From Chitinophaga sp. CB10 (lineage in GTDB: Bacteria > Bacteroidota > Bacteroidia > Chitinophagales > Chitinophagaceae): DNA of 64,000 nucleotides. The notes below the pieces were generated by a model that was not told the DNA's origin, made no database searches, and saw nothing but the letters and a program-made list of their open reading frames with translations. Numbering within the stretch: the first letter of the stretch is position 1; each line of letters opens with the position of its first letter. The translations under genes and the position numbers were made by a program. The stretch covers positions 372,001 through 436,000 of the forward strand of contig MLAV02000001.1 of the NCBI GenBank assembly GCA_001870995.2, in the 5' to 3' direction. Below, one piece after another: positions 35,362 through 43,848 of this stretch.

Positions 35362-36468
35362 ATGCAAAAGCTATTCAGATATTACCTGCCTGCAACTGTT
35401 TTTATCATATACCTCCTTGCTATAACCGCCTGCGGCAACACGGTAGAGCCTATACGAAAACAAAACTGGGAACTGAGCGATTCCCTGCTGCGCCGCCTGG
35501 AAGTGGACACCGCAGCCATTACGCCGGTGCAGCACCAGATCTCGCTCACCGGCAAGATCACGGCCAACGAGGATAAAATGGCCCGCATCTTCCCGATGGT
35601 GAGCGGGATTGTCACGAATGTGAAAGTCCACTCAGGGGATTATGTACAGAAAGGGCAGGTGCTGGCCCTCATCAAAAGCCCCGAAATGGCCACCTACACG
35701 GCGGACCAAACCATCAGCGAAAAGGAAATGCAAACCGCGAAAAAGAACCTGGAAGTAGCGGAATCTTTTTACAAGAGCGGCCTCAACTCCCAACAGGAAT
35801 ATGAAGCGGCGCGGAACGAGTACGACAAAGCCGTTGCGGCCTGGCATAAATCCAGCGCCATCGTGGATATCAACGGCGGCGCGCATCAGAGCACCTATGC
35901 GGTAAAAGCGCCGGTGCCCGGCTTCGTGATCATCAAGCGCGCGGCGGAAAATATGCAGTGGCGGCCGGATAACAGCGATCCGATTTTCGTCGTGGCGGAC
36001 CTGCACAACGTGTGGGCCATCATCAATGTGTTTGAATCCGACATTGCCGGCATCCGCGAAGGGGACCAGGTGGAGATGAGTACTTTATCCTACCCGGACA
36101 AAACTTTCACCGGCCGCATTGAAAAGATCTACAATGTGCTGGACCCGGAAAATAAAGTGATGAAAGCCCGCGTGGTGATTGACAATCCGGGTTACCTGCT
36201 GAAGCCGGAGATGTTTGTGAGCATCAAAACCCAGCGGCATTCGGACACGAACAGCGTCAGCATCCCATCCAGGGGCATCATCTTCGATAAGGACAAATAT
36301 TTTGTACTCGCGCTGACGGATAAGAAGCCAGGCGTGGAAATCCGGGAGATCCGGGTGGCCAGCACGGTGGAAGGCCGGGCTTATGTAACGGCGGGGCTGC
36401 AGCCGGGCGACAGGATCATTGCATCGCGGCAGGTATTTATTTATGAAACCCTGCAGGACCAGCAATAA
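35362..36468 (+). CDS. RND efflux periplasmic adaptor lipoprotein (CzcB-like)
   Basis: 368 residues. The signal peptide ends at a lipobox (LLAITAC, Cys24), so it is anchored in the membrane. The barrel-sandwich hybrid domain is seen in FPMVSGIVTNVKVHSGDYVQKGQVLALIKSPE and VKAPVPGFVIIKRAAENMQW, separated by a short coiled hairpin. The beta barrel follows with VWAIINVFESDIAGIREGDQVEMSTLSYPDKTFTGRIEKI. It links the CzcA pump to the TolC duct. No Met-rich or His-rich N-terminal extension is visible. Confidence 0.93.
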   Translation: MQKLFRYYLPATVFIIYLLAITACGNTVEPIRKQNWELSDSLLRRLEVDTAAITPVQHQISLTGKITANEDKMARIFPMVSGIVTNVKVHSGDYVQKGQVLALIKSPEMATYTADQTISEKEMQTAKKNLEVAESFYKSGLNSQQEYEAARNEYDKAVAAWHKSSAIVDINGGAHQSTYAVKAPVPGFVIIKRAAENMQWRPDNSDPIFVVADLHNVWAIINVFESDIAGIREGDQVEMSTLSYPDKTFTGRIEKIYNVLDPENKVMKARVVIDNPGYLLKPEMFVSIKTQRHSDTNSVSIPSRGIIFDKDKYFVLALTDKKPGVEIREIRVASTVEGRAYVTAGLQPGDRIIASRQVFIYETLQDQQ

Positions 36469-36498
36469 CGAATTGTCCAACTTTTTAACGACGACCGT

Positions 36499-39400
36499 AT
36501 GAATAAATTCCTGAAGAAAGTCCTGGCTTTCTCCCTGATCAATAAATACTTTATCTTCTTTGCGGCGGCCGCCATGGCGGTGGCGGGGTATGTGAGCTTC
36601 AAGCAGATTGGCGTGGATGCCTTCCCGGACGTGACCAATACTTCCGTTACCATCATCACCCAATGGCAGGGCCGCAGCGCGGAAGAAGTGGAAAAATTTG
36701 TGACCCGGCCCATAGAGATTGCCATGAACCGGGCGCAGCAAAAGACGCATATACGTAGCTCCTCCCTCTTTGGCCTCTCTGTAGTGAAAGTGATTTTCGA
36801 CGATGGAGTAGATGATATTTTCGCCCGGCAGCAGATCAATAACAACATCACTTCGGCGGACCTGCCGGATGGCGTATCCCCTGAAATAGAGCCGCCATAC
36901 GGGCCCACGGGGGAAATTTACCGGTACACGCTGGAGAGCAGCAAGCGTTCCGTAGCGGAGCTGAAAACGCTGCAGGACTGGGTGGTGGAGCGCAACCTCC
37001 TGGCGGTGTCCGGGGTGGCGGATATTGTGAGCTTTGGCGGGGAGGTGAAAATCTACCAGGTGACCATCAACCCCGATAAGGCCGTGCAGTACGATATTAC
37101 GGCCAGCGAAATGTTCCAGGCGCTCACCAAAAGTAATATTAATGTGGGGGGAGACGTCATTGTCAGGAATGCACAAGCCTATGTAGTACGCGGTATTGGC
37201 GTCCTTAACAATACGGACGAAATCGGCAATATCATCGTAGATCATATCAATGGAACCCCCATCCTGGTGAAGGATGTGGCGGATGTGAGCGTGGCCGCGC
37301 TGCCGCGCCTGGGCCAGGTGGGCCGGGATGCGGACCATGACGTGGTGGAAGGCATCGTGGTGATGCGCAAAGGCGAAAACCCTGCGAATGTCATCACTGC
37401 ATTGAAGGAAAAAATTGCGGAGCTGAATACAAAAATTCTCCCGGATGATGTTAAGATCAAACCGTTCTATAACCGCGAGGACCTGATCGAATTCAGTACC
37501 CATACAGTGTTGCATAACATGCTGGAAGGGATCATCTTCGTAACGGTGATTGTATTCCTCTTTATGGCCGACTGGCGTACTACCGTGATCGTGTCAGTAG
37601 TGATTCCGCTGGCATTGCTCTTTGCCTTTATCTGCCTGCGTTTGAAGGGGATGAGCGCGAACCTCTTATCGATGGGAGCGATCGATTTCGGGATTATCAT
37701 CGATGGAGCCGTTGTAATGATGGAAGGGATTTTCGTGATGCTGGACCACCGGGCGCATAAGGTGGGCATGGAGCGTTTCAACCGGCTCAGCAAACTGGGC
37801 ATGATCCGCAAGGCCTGCATGGAAAACGGCAAGGGCATCCTGTTTGCGAAGCTGATCATCATCACCGGGTTGCTGCCCATCTTTACGTTCGAGAAAGTGG
37901 AAGGCAAGATGTTCTCCCCCCTGGCGTGGACGCTGGGCTTTGCCCTGCTGGGCGCGCTGATCCTGACTTTCACCCTGGTGCCGGCCATGGCAAGCGTATT
38001 GTTAAAAAGGAATGTCAGGGAGAAGAAAAATTACTTTTTGGAATGGGTGCAGCGTATCACGCTGCGGATATTCAACTTTACCTTCCACAGGCGGCGCCTC
38101 GTCTTTTTTGGGTCATTGGCCGTGTTAGCCGCAGGGTTGTACTGCTTCCGGTTTTTAGGCACGGAGTTTTTGCCGCAGCTGAATGAAGGCGCTATCTACA
38201 TTCGCGCTACAGGGCCGCTGAGTACTTCCCTGGAAGAATCCGTGAAGCTCTCCAACGACATGCGGCGCAAGCTGCTGCAGTTCCCGGAGGTACGGCAGGT
38301 GATGTCCCAAACGGGCCGCCCCAACGATGGTACGGATGCTACCGGCTTTTACAATATCGAAATGCATGTGGACATCTACCCGCAGCGCGAATGGAAAAGC
38401 GGTTTGACGAAGGCGCAGCTCATTGATAAAATGCAGCATAAGCTGGGCGGTATTCCGGGGATTACCCTGAACTTCTCCCAGCCTATTATGGACAACGTGG
38501 AAGAAGCTGTATCCGGGGTGAAAGGTTCCCTGGTAGTAAAGTTATTCGGAGATGATTTTAAGGTGATAGAGGACAAGGAGGAGCAGATAGAGAAAATCCT
38601 CAAATCCGTGCGGGGCATTGAGGACCTGGGTATCCTGCGCAACCTGGGGCAGCCGGAGTTGCGGATCAACCTGGACCAGCAGAAGATGGCGCTGTATGGC
38701 GTTACCACGGAAGATGCCAACTCCGTGATAGAAATGGCTATCGGCGGCAAGGCGGCCACGCGGATCTACGAAGGGGAAAAGTATTTCGATTTGCGCATCC
38801 GTTACCCGGAATCCTTCAGGGAGGATGAAACAGCTATTGGCAACCTGATCATCCCTACCATACGGGGCAATAAAATTCCCCTGAAGGAGATTGCTGACAT
38901 CGGGCATATTGTAGGGCCGAGTATTATTTACCGGGATAAGCACCAGCGTTATGGCGCTATCAAGTTTTCCGTGCGGGAGCGGGACCTGGGCAGTACCATC
39001 GCTGAAGCCCAGCAGAAGGTAGCTGCGCAGATACAATTGCCTAAAGGCTACACGCTGGAATGGGCGGGCGATTTCGAGAACCAGGAGCGCGCTACGAAGC
39101 GGCTGGCGCAGGTGGTGCCAATCAGTTTGCTGCTGATCTTCCTTTTCCTGTTCATCTTATTCGGCACGTTCAAGGATGCCTTGCTGGTACTGGGGAACGT
39201 TCCGTTTGCCATCATCGGCGGTATCTTCTCCCTGTGGCTGACGGGCACCAATTTCAGTATATCCGCCGGTATAGGATTTATTGCCTTGTTCGGGATCTGC
39301 GTGCAGAATGGGGTGATATTATTGTCGCGTTTCAAAAATAACCTTCGCACCTTGCCGCAGGCATCCGATGCGGGATTGATGGCAGGCATCCACAACGGTG

Positions 39401-39609
39401 TGGAATCGCGCATACGCCCGGTGATCATGACGGCGATGATGGCGGCCATCGGGCTGCTGCCGGCTGCAACGAGCATGGGTATTGGGTCTGAAACGGCCAG
39501 GCCGCTGGCGAGGGTAGTGATAGGCGGGTTGATTACGGATACGTTTTTTAACCTGTTTATTTTCCCCGTGGTGTTTTACTGGTCTTACAGGAGAGTGGTG
39601 AATAAATAG
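36499..39609 (+). CDS. CusA/CzcA-family heavy-metal RND pump
   Basis: 1036 residues with the RND fold: helix 1 at about 12-32, two large periplasmic loops (33-345 and about 555-865) and 12 membrane helices. TM4 holds the proton-relay motif AIDFGIIIDGAVVMME with Asp396, Asp402 and Glu409. This DFGxxxDGAVV form is that of divalent-cation HME-RND pumps (Zn, Co, Cd, Ni) rather than the copper/silver CusA type. The second half has FAIIGGIFSLWLTGTNFSISAGIGFIALFGICVQNGVIL. Together with the two upstream genes it exports divalent metals from the periplasm or cytoplasm. The exact metal cannot be fixed by sequence. Confidence 0.95.
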   Translation: MNKFLKKVLAFSLINKYFIFFAAAAMAVAGYVSFKQIGVDAFPDVTNTSVTIITQWQGRSAEEVEKFVTRPIEIAMNRAQQKTHIRSSSLFGLSVVKVIFDDGVDDIFARQQINNNITSADLPDGVSPEIEPPYGPTGEIYRYTLESSKRSVAELKTLQDWVVERNLLAVSGVADIVSFGGEVKIYQVTINPDKAVQYDITASEMFQALTKSNINVGGDVIVRNAQAYVVRGIGVLNNTDEIGNIIVDHINGTPILVKDVADVSVAALPRLGQVGRDADHDVVEGIVVMRKGENPANVITALKEKIAELNTKILPDDVKIKPFYNREDLIEFSTHTVLHNMLEGIIFVTVIVFLFMADWRTTVIVSVVIPLALLFAFICLRLKGMSANLLSMGAIDFGIIIDGAVVMMEGIFVMLDHRAHKVGMERFNRLSKLGMIRKACMENGKGILFAKLIIITGLLPIFTFEKVEGKMFSPLAWTLGFALLGALILTFTLVPAMASVLLKRNVREKKNYFLEWVQRITLRIFNFTFHRRRLVFFGSLAVLAAGLYCFRFLGTEFLPQLNEGAIYIRATGPLSTSLEESVKLSNDMRRKLLQFPEVRQVMSQTGRPNDGTDATGFYNIEMHVDIYPQREWKSGLTKAQLIDKMQHKLGGIPGITLNFSQPIMDNVEEAVSGVKGSLVVKLFGDDFKVIEDKEEQIEKILKSVRGIEDLGILRNLGQPELRINLDQQKMALYGVTTEDANSVIEMAIGGKAATRIYEGEKYFDLRIRYPESFREDETAIGNLIIPTIRGNKIPLKEIADIGHIVGPSIIYRDKHQRYGAIKFSVRERDLGSTIAEAQQKVAAQIQLPKGYTLEWAGDFENQERATKRLAQVVPISLLLIFLFLFILFGTFKDALLVLGNVPFAIIGGIFSLWLTGTNFSISAGIGFIALFGICVQNGVILLSRFKNNLRTLPQASDAGLMAGIHNGVESRIRPVIMTAMMAAIGLLPAATSMGIGSETARPLARVVIGGLITDTFFNLFIFPVVFYWSYRRVVNK

Positions 39610-39660
39610 GCCAGGAGTACTGTTGGCAGCGCGCAGCTAAGGTAAGGAGACGCTTTTGCT

Positions 39661-39691
39661 ATAAGGGCGGGATGGTTGATCCCGCCCTTAT
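39661..39691. terminator. hairpin between convergent genes
   Basis: ATAAGGGCGGGA at 39661-39672 pairs perfectly with TCCCGCCCTTAT at 39680-39691 around a 7 nt loop. It lies between the convergent RND and AI-2E genes and is placed as a shared terminator. No long T-run follows, so efficiency is uncertain. Confidence 0.6.
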
Positions 39692-39697
39692 GGCATC

Positions 39698-40786
39698 TTA
39701 CTTTTTGAGGATACGACGGGTAAATTTTAGCTGCTTGGGCTTATCTTCTTCCCCCAACAAAATAGCCCATGGATGGAGATTATCGACGCTTTCACAGAGG
39801 ATTTTTACAATGGCAATCACAGGAATGGCGAGGAACATACCCGGTACGCCCCAGAGCATATTGCCAAGAATCACGCTGATGATGGTCACGAGTGCATTGA
39901 TCTTTACTTGTCGCCCTACGATGCTTGGGAACAGCACGTTGCTATCGATCAGGTGAATGAGGAATAAGGCGATGCCCACCTGCAAAGCGCCTATAGGCGT
40001 GCCCGTAGCCAGGGTGACCACCATGCACAGCACCAGCGCCGTGAAGATGCCGATGTAGGGGATGATGTTGAAGATGGCGGCCATCATGCCGAGGAGTACG
40101 GCGTATTTGATGCCGAGGATGGCAAACACGGTGCAGTTAAGTACGGCAACAATGACCATTTCGATCATCAGGCCGCCTACATAACTTTTGATAATGGAGC
40201 GGGTGCGTTCTACTGCGCCCAGCAGGGTTTCCTTATGCTTTTCCGCGAACAGCGCCACGAGGAACTTCACGAGCAGCCTGCGGTACAGCATGATGAAGAA
40301 AGTATAGAGCAGTACGAATACAATGAAAATGATCAGGGACGATACGGAGAGCAGCGTGGAGCTGACGAAGCTGGTGGCGGTGCCGAGTGTGCCCATGGCC
40401 AGTTTTTCGAGGTAGTCCATTTGCGTGCTGCTGTCGATATGGAACTGCACGTTCACCCAGTTTTGGAGGGAGCTGACGGTGTTCATCAGCTTGGTTTCCA
40501 GCTGGGGGAGGTCGGAAATAAAGGCCTGCATTTGTTTGGTCAGCACCATGATGATGACCAGGAGGAAGATGATGAACAACAGCAGGGAAGTGAAGGCTGC
40601 GAGGCCCCGGGGAAAGCGCCAGCGCTCCAGGAGCGAGGCTACGGGCAACAGCATAATCGAAATCAGGAGCGCAAACAATAACGGTATGATGATTTCGCTC
40701 CCTGTCCGCGCTATCATGACAATGAGTACCAGCGATAATAACGTAAAGGCCAGCTTAGCGTAAAAGGGCAGTTTTAACTCGTTCAT
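39698..40786 (-). CDS. AI-2E family permease (PerM/TqsA-like)
   Basis: 362 residues. It shows the AI-2E permease layout: two N-terminal helices (FTLLSLVLIVMIARTGSEIIIPLLFALLISIMLLPVASLL), a loop, then helices ending in the conserved YIGIFTALVLCMVVTLATGTP and VGRQVKINALVTIISVILGNMLWGVPGMFLAIPVIAIVKI. Family members export small molecules, including AI-2 or sodium-coupled substrates in some species. The substrate is unknown. An exact -7 box (TATATTTG on the minus strand) lies at 40804-40811. Confidence 0.9.
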   Translation of the reverse strand: MNELKLPFYAKLAFTLLSLVLIVMIARTGSEIIIPLLFALLISIMLLPVASLLERWRFPRGLAAFTSLLLFIIFLLVIIMVLTKQMQAFISDLPQLETKLMNTVSSLQNWVNVQFHIDSSTQMDYLEKLAMGTLGTATSFVSSTLLSVSSLIIFIVFVLLYTFFIMLYRRLLVKFLVALFAEKHKETLLGAVERTRSIIKSYVGGLMIEMVIVAVLNCTVFAILGIKYAVLLGMMAAIFNIIPYIGIFTALVLCMVVTLATGTPIGALQVGIALFLIHLIDSNVLFPSIVGRQVKINALVTIISVILGNMLWGVPGMFLAIPVIAIVKILCESVDNLHPWAILLGEEDKPKQLKFTRRILKK

Positions 40787-40803
40787 GCAGAATAGTATTT
40801 ATT

Positions 40804-40811
40804 CAAATATA
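40804..40811 (-). promoter_or_regulatory. candidate -7 box of the AI-2E permease gene
   Basis: CAAATATA on the plus strand reads TATATTTG on the minus strand, an exact TAnnTTTG, 18 bp before the start codon at 40786. Confidence 0.5.
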
Positions 40812-40920
40812 TTAAAAATCAACATCTTTTGCATTAAGAAATTAGCAATTCCGCGAACGGCATAGGAATGAAACTTTCAATTCCTATTTTGTGCGCTACG
40901 TGAATAAAACCCTTTTTTAC

Positions 40921-42027
40921 ATGAAAAGTTTATCAGCCTTTATCTTATTACTATTTGTACTGAACGGATCTGCACAAACGAAAACCACGGACAGTATTGA
41001 CTCCCTGCCTGTAAGAGGCTTCTGTATTGCGGCGCCAACCACGGGAAGGTTGGCATCATTTATCAAATTTATCAACGAGGAGCTGGCGCCCCGGCACATT
41101 AACACGCTGGTGCTGCGGGTGGATTTCAACTACCAGTATGTTTCGCATCCGGAGTTGCGGGACAGGGATGCGCTGAGCAACGCGCAGGTAAAGCAGCTGG
41201 TAGCAGCCTGCCGGCAGCACCAGATCCGGCTGATCCCGCAGATCAACCTGCTGGGGCATCAGTCCTGGGCGGGGCAGCTATCCAACCTGTTGCGGGTGTA
41301 TCCTGACTTCGACGAAACGCCCTGGGTGAAGATGCCGGAAAAGTACGCCTGGCCGAATGCGGACGGGCTGTATTGCAAAAGCTATTGCCCGCTGCACCCG
41401 GGCGTGCACAAGGTGGTGTTTGAGCTGGTGGATGAAGTATGCGATGCCTTTGAAACGAATGCGTTTCATGCGGGGATGGACGAGGTGTTTTACATCGGGG
41501 AGGAGAAGTGCCCCCGTTGCGGTGGCCGGGATAAAGCGGAGCTCTACGCCGGCGAGGTATGGAAGATACGCAATCACCTGGCTGAAAAAGGCCGCCAGCT
41601 GTGGATTTGGGGCGACAGGTTGATCGACGGTAAGACCACCGGCATTGGTATGTGGGAAGGCAGCATGAACAACACGCATCGCGCGGTGGACCTGGTGCCG
41701 AAGGACATCATGGTGTGCGACTGGCATTATGAGCGTCCGGATAAAACGCCGGTCTATTTTGCCATGAAAGGATTGAGCGTAATCACTTGTCCGTGGCGGA
41801 TGCCGAACAATGCGACGGCGCAGCTGAAGGACATGTACGATTACCGCAGTGCTGCCACGGCGGAGATGAAGCCGCGTTTCCAGGGCATGATGCAAACCGT
41901 ATGGTCGGATGCAGGTTCCTTCCTGGATGAGTTCTATGGCGTGAAGCAGCCGAAAGCAGGGGAAACGCCGGCGAACAATACGGCTACCAATTGCTTTAAG
42001 GCAATATTTCCTGTGGCAGCAAGATGA
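40921..42027 (+). CDS. secreted GH20-like glycoside hydrolase
   Basis: 368 residues from the ATG at 40921, which opens a clean signal peptide (MKSLSAFILLLFVLNGSAQ); an upstream in-frame start would spoil it. The rest is a single TIM barrel resembling the catalytic domain of family 20 hexosaminidases. NTLVLRVDFNYQY is beta-1, IRLIPQINLLGHQSW is beta-3/4, and HAGMDEVFYIGE at 183-194 carries the Asp187-Glu188 pair that serves as stabiliser and acid in GH20. A CPRC motif at 197-200 is unusual. The domain before the barrel present in true hexosaminidases is missing, so the substrate may differ. It ends 1 bp before the convergent AraC gene. Confidence 0.82.
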   Translation: MKSLSAFILLLFVLNGSAQTKTTDSIDSLPVRGFCIAAPTTGRLASFIKFINEELAPRHINTLVLRVDFNYQYVSHPELRDRDALSNAQVKQLVAACRQHQIRLIPQINLLGHQSWAGQLSNLLRVYPDFDETPWVKMPEKYAWPNADGLYCKSYCPLHPGVHKVVFELVDEVCDAFETNAFHAGMDEVFYIGEEKCPRCGGRDKAELYAGEVWKIRNHLAEKGRQLWIWGDRLIDGKTTGIGMWEGSMNNTHRAVDLVPKDIMVCDWHYERPDKTPVYFAMKGLSVITCPWRMPNNATAQLKDMYDYRSAATAEMKPRFQGMMQTVWSDAGSFLDEFYGVKQPKAGETPANNTATNCFKAIFPVAAR

Positions 42028-42028
42028 T

Positions 42029-42955
42029 TTAGTAATGCTTCCTTAAAGTAGGAATAAAGATTTCGCAATAGTTGGCAAAGGAAAGGGATATGAAGAAATG
42101 ATTACCGCTCATTTTGAATATTCCTTCCTTGCAATTGCGGCTGATGAATTCGTACATGGGAATGCCGGCGGTGGCCCAATCCATCGGCAGCGGCAAGCGG
42201 AGGTAGGTGCCGCCCTGGATGCGTTTTTTGAGCAGGTAATGGTAATGGCCTTCCAGCTGGATGCGCGTTTTGAGGTCGCAGGCCGGGATGGCGATGCCTG
42301 CGTACATGCTTAGTTTTTCATAGTCCGTAACCGGTACGGAATCCAGCGTACCGGTGATGATGCGGCTGTTGGGGATATCGTACAGCGTTTGCATTTTATG
42401 GAACAACCCGAGGAAGTGGGTCATTTTGGCCACCATTTCCGCGACGGGGTTTTGCCCGCGGGAGATGAGGGAGTAGTAGAGGACCGTGTCGGGGATGGTA
42501 ACTTTTTCGCAACGTTCTATATTGAAAAAGCTGCTCAGGGGCGTACCTCCGCCGCTGTGGGTAATGGTTACTGCGATGTCGAGCGTGCGCTTTTCATTGG
42601 GCAGCACCTGTATTTTGCGGAACTGCATGGGGCTTTCGCGGAAGTGTTGCTTGAAAGCTTTGCTGAGTGCCGCGGTGGTGGCGTAGCCACACAGTTCGCT
42701 GATCTCATTGATATTATAGCCGCTGTGCCGGAGCAGCCCTGCCGCCAGTTCGAGCCGGTGTCTTTTCACATAATGCCAGAAAGGTTCTCCTATTACAGAT
42801 ACGAAGGTGTGGTAAAAATAGGAGTAGGACATGCCCAGCCGCTCCGATACTTCTTTAATACTGAATGGTTCTCCTACGTTGTCATCGGCGAAGCACAGGC
42901 CTTGTAGTGCAAGCGCTTCCAGTTGCTCTTTTGTTTGAGTGGATGTCTTTTTCAT
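42029..42955 (-). CDS. AraC-family regulator with GyrI-like ligand domain
   Basis: 308 residues. The AraC DNA-binding domain is at the N-terminus (about 20-115), with two HTH motifs: FSIKEVSERLGMSYSYFYHTFVSVIG and NINEISELCGYATTAALSKAFKQHFRESPMQFRK. The C-terminal half resembles a GyrI/Rob-like ligand-binding domain: KVTIPDTVLYYSLISRGQNP, ITGTLDSVPVTDYEKLSMYAGIAIP and GGTYLRLPLPMDWATAGIPMYEFI. Regulators of this type respond to small hydrophobic compounds or drugs. Direct repeats in its upstream region at 42989-43232 look like its own operators. Confidence 0.88.
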   Translation of the reverse strand: MKKTSTQTKEQLEALALQGLCFADDNVGEPFSIKEVSERLGMSYSYFYHTFVSVIGEPFWHYVKRHRLELAAGLLRHSGYNINEISELCGYATTAALSKAFKQHFRESPMQFRKIQVLPNEKRTLDIAVTITHSGGGTPLSSFFNIERCEKVTIPDTVLYYSLISRGQNPVAEMVAKMTHFLGLFHKMQTLYDIPNSRIITGTLDSVPVTDYEKLSMYAGIAIPACDLKTRIQLEGHYHYLLKKRIQGGTYLRLPLPMDWATAGIPMYEFISRNCKEGIFKMSGNHFFISLSFANYCEIFIPTLRKHY

Positions 42956-42988
42956 AGCAACCTTTTAAGGTTATTTCACGGGATTAAT

Positions 42989-43232
42989 GGTACAATCTGG
43001 TCCTATTGTGTACATGAATAGTACAATTTAGACAAAATATTTTTTTATTCTAATTATTATTTTGATCATATGATGATCAAATTGATTATCAATGAATTTC
43101 CGCTTAATCCCTGCGCTGGCGCGGAAAATATTTTTTCAATCTCGCTTAAAAAAAGCTGAAATGGACAAATGGAATTGCCGGAGAATGGATATTTTTAGGG
43201 GAGCAACCACTTCGGTACATCCTGGTCCTATT
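42989..43232. promoter_or_regulatory. direct repeats and palindrome upstream of the AraC gene
   Basis: Copy A at 42989-43007 (GGTACAATCTGGTCCTATT) and copy C at 43214-43232 (GGTACATCCTGGTCCTATT) agree at 17 of 19 positions. A weaker copy B lies at 43020-43033 (AGTACAATTTAGAC). Between them TTTGATCAT and ATGATCAAA, at 43061-43069 and 43073-43081, form a perfect 9-3-9 inverted repeat. AraC-type proteins usually bind direct repeats, so these are candidate operators shared by the AraC gene and the divergent 43277 gene. The 320 bp control region has no other supported feature. Confidence 0.55.
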
Positions 43233-43276
43233 TATTGAAGGGTAGCCTGAAAAATAACCTGTCATTTCTGATTGTC

Positions 43277-43693
43277 ATGGAAGCCAAAAGCAATCGCAAC
43301 AAGGTATTTACGGCGGCGCGTTGTATGCGTGCGCCGGTACGTTTTCTTAACTCCATTAAGGTATTTGTCCTATCAATCCTGTTTTGGGGTTGCGCCTGTC
43401 GCAACGCCTTTGCCATGGGCAGGATAACGATGCCGGCGGGCGTCAGCGTGTCCCTGTTGCTGGCCATTGGTATGCTGGTGGTGGTGCTTTGCTCCCTGGT
43501 ATATTTAGGCTGGCTGATGTTGGGTAAGCTGGGCAGGCAGTTACAGGTAGCCAACGTCAGTTTATTGCAGTCGGAAATAAAGGAGGCGACCTACCGGCAT
43601 CGCATAAACGAAGCGACGGAGAAGTGCCGTGCGCTGCAGGCGCAGCTGGATGCTACGTTGTTTGAATTGAGGCAGGCGCGAAAAGAGTTGTGA
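43277..43693 (+). CDS. orphan membrane protein with coiled-coil tail
   Basis: 138 residues from the ATG at 43277; a TTG at 43235 would add 14 residues but has no better context. The first part has a weak hydrophobic segment (FLNSIKVFVLSILFWGCACRNAFAMG), then a strong membrane helix at about 65-88 (VSVSLLLAIGMLVVVLCSLVYLGWLML). The last 55 residues, LGRQLQVANVSLLQSEIKEATYRHRINEATEKCRALQAQLDATLFELRQARKEL, have the heptad pattern of a coiled coil. I recognise no family. Direct repeat C lies in its leader, so it may be controlled by the divergent AraC-type regulator. Confidence 0.6.
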   Translation: MEAKSNRNKVFTAARCMRAPVRFLNSIKVFVLSILFWGCACRNAFAMGRITMPAGVSVSLLLAIGMLVVVLCSLVYLGWLMLGKLGRQLQVANVSLLQSEIKEATYRHRINEATEKCRALQAQLDATLFELRQARKEL

Positions 43694-43848
43694 GTCCTTT
43701 GCTGTTTTTATTCCCCCGATCCATTTTCTTCATTCCTGATACAACCTCTTTGGCGTTACTGCTGTTAAGCAGGTAGCGCTTTCCATTTTTTTTCAAAATT
43801 GAAATATTTATTTATTTCATATTTGATTGGTATTGTTATATTTACAAT

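Noticed and set aside
36085..37515. 476-residue minus-strand frame opposite the adaptor and RND pump
   Set aside because: Antisense shadow; it spans two real genes on the other strand.
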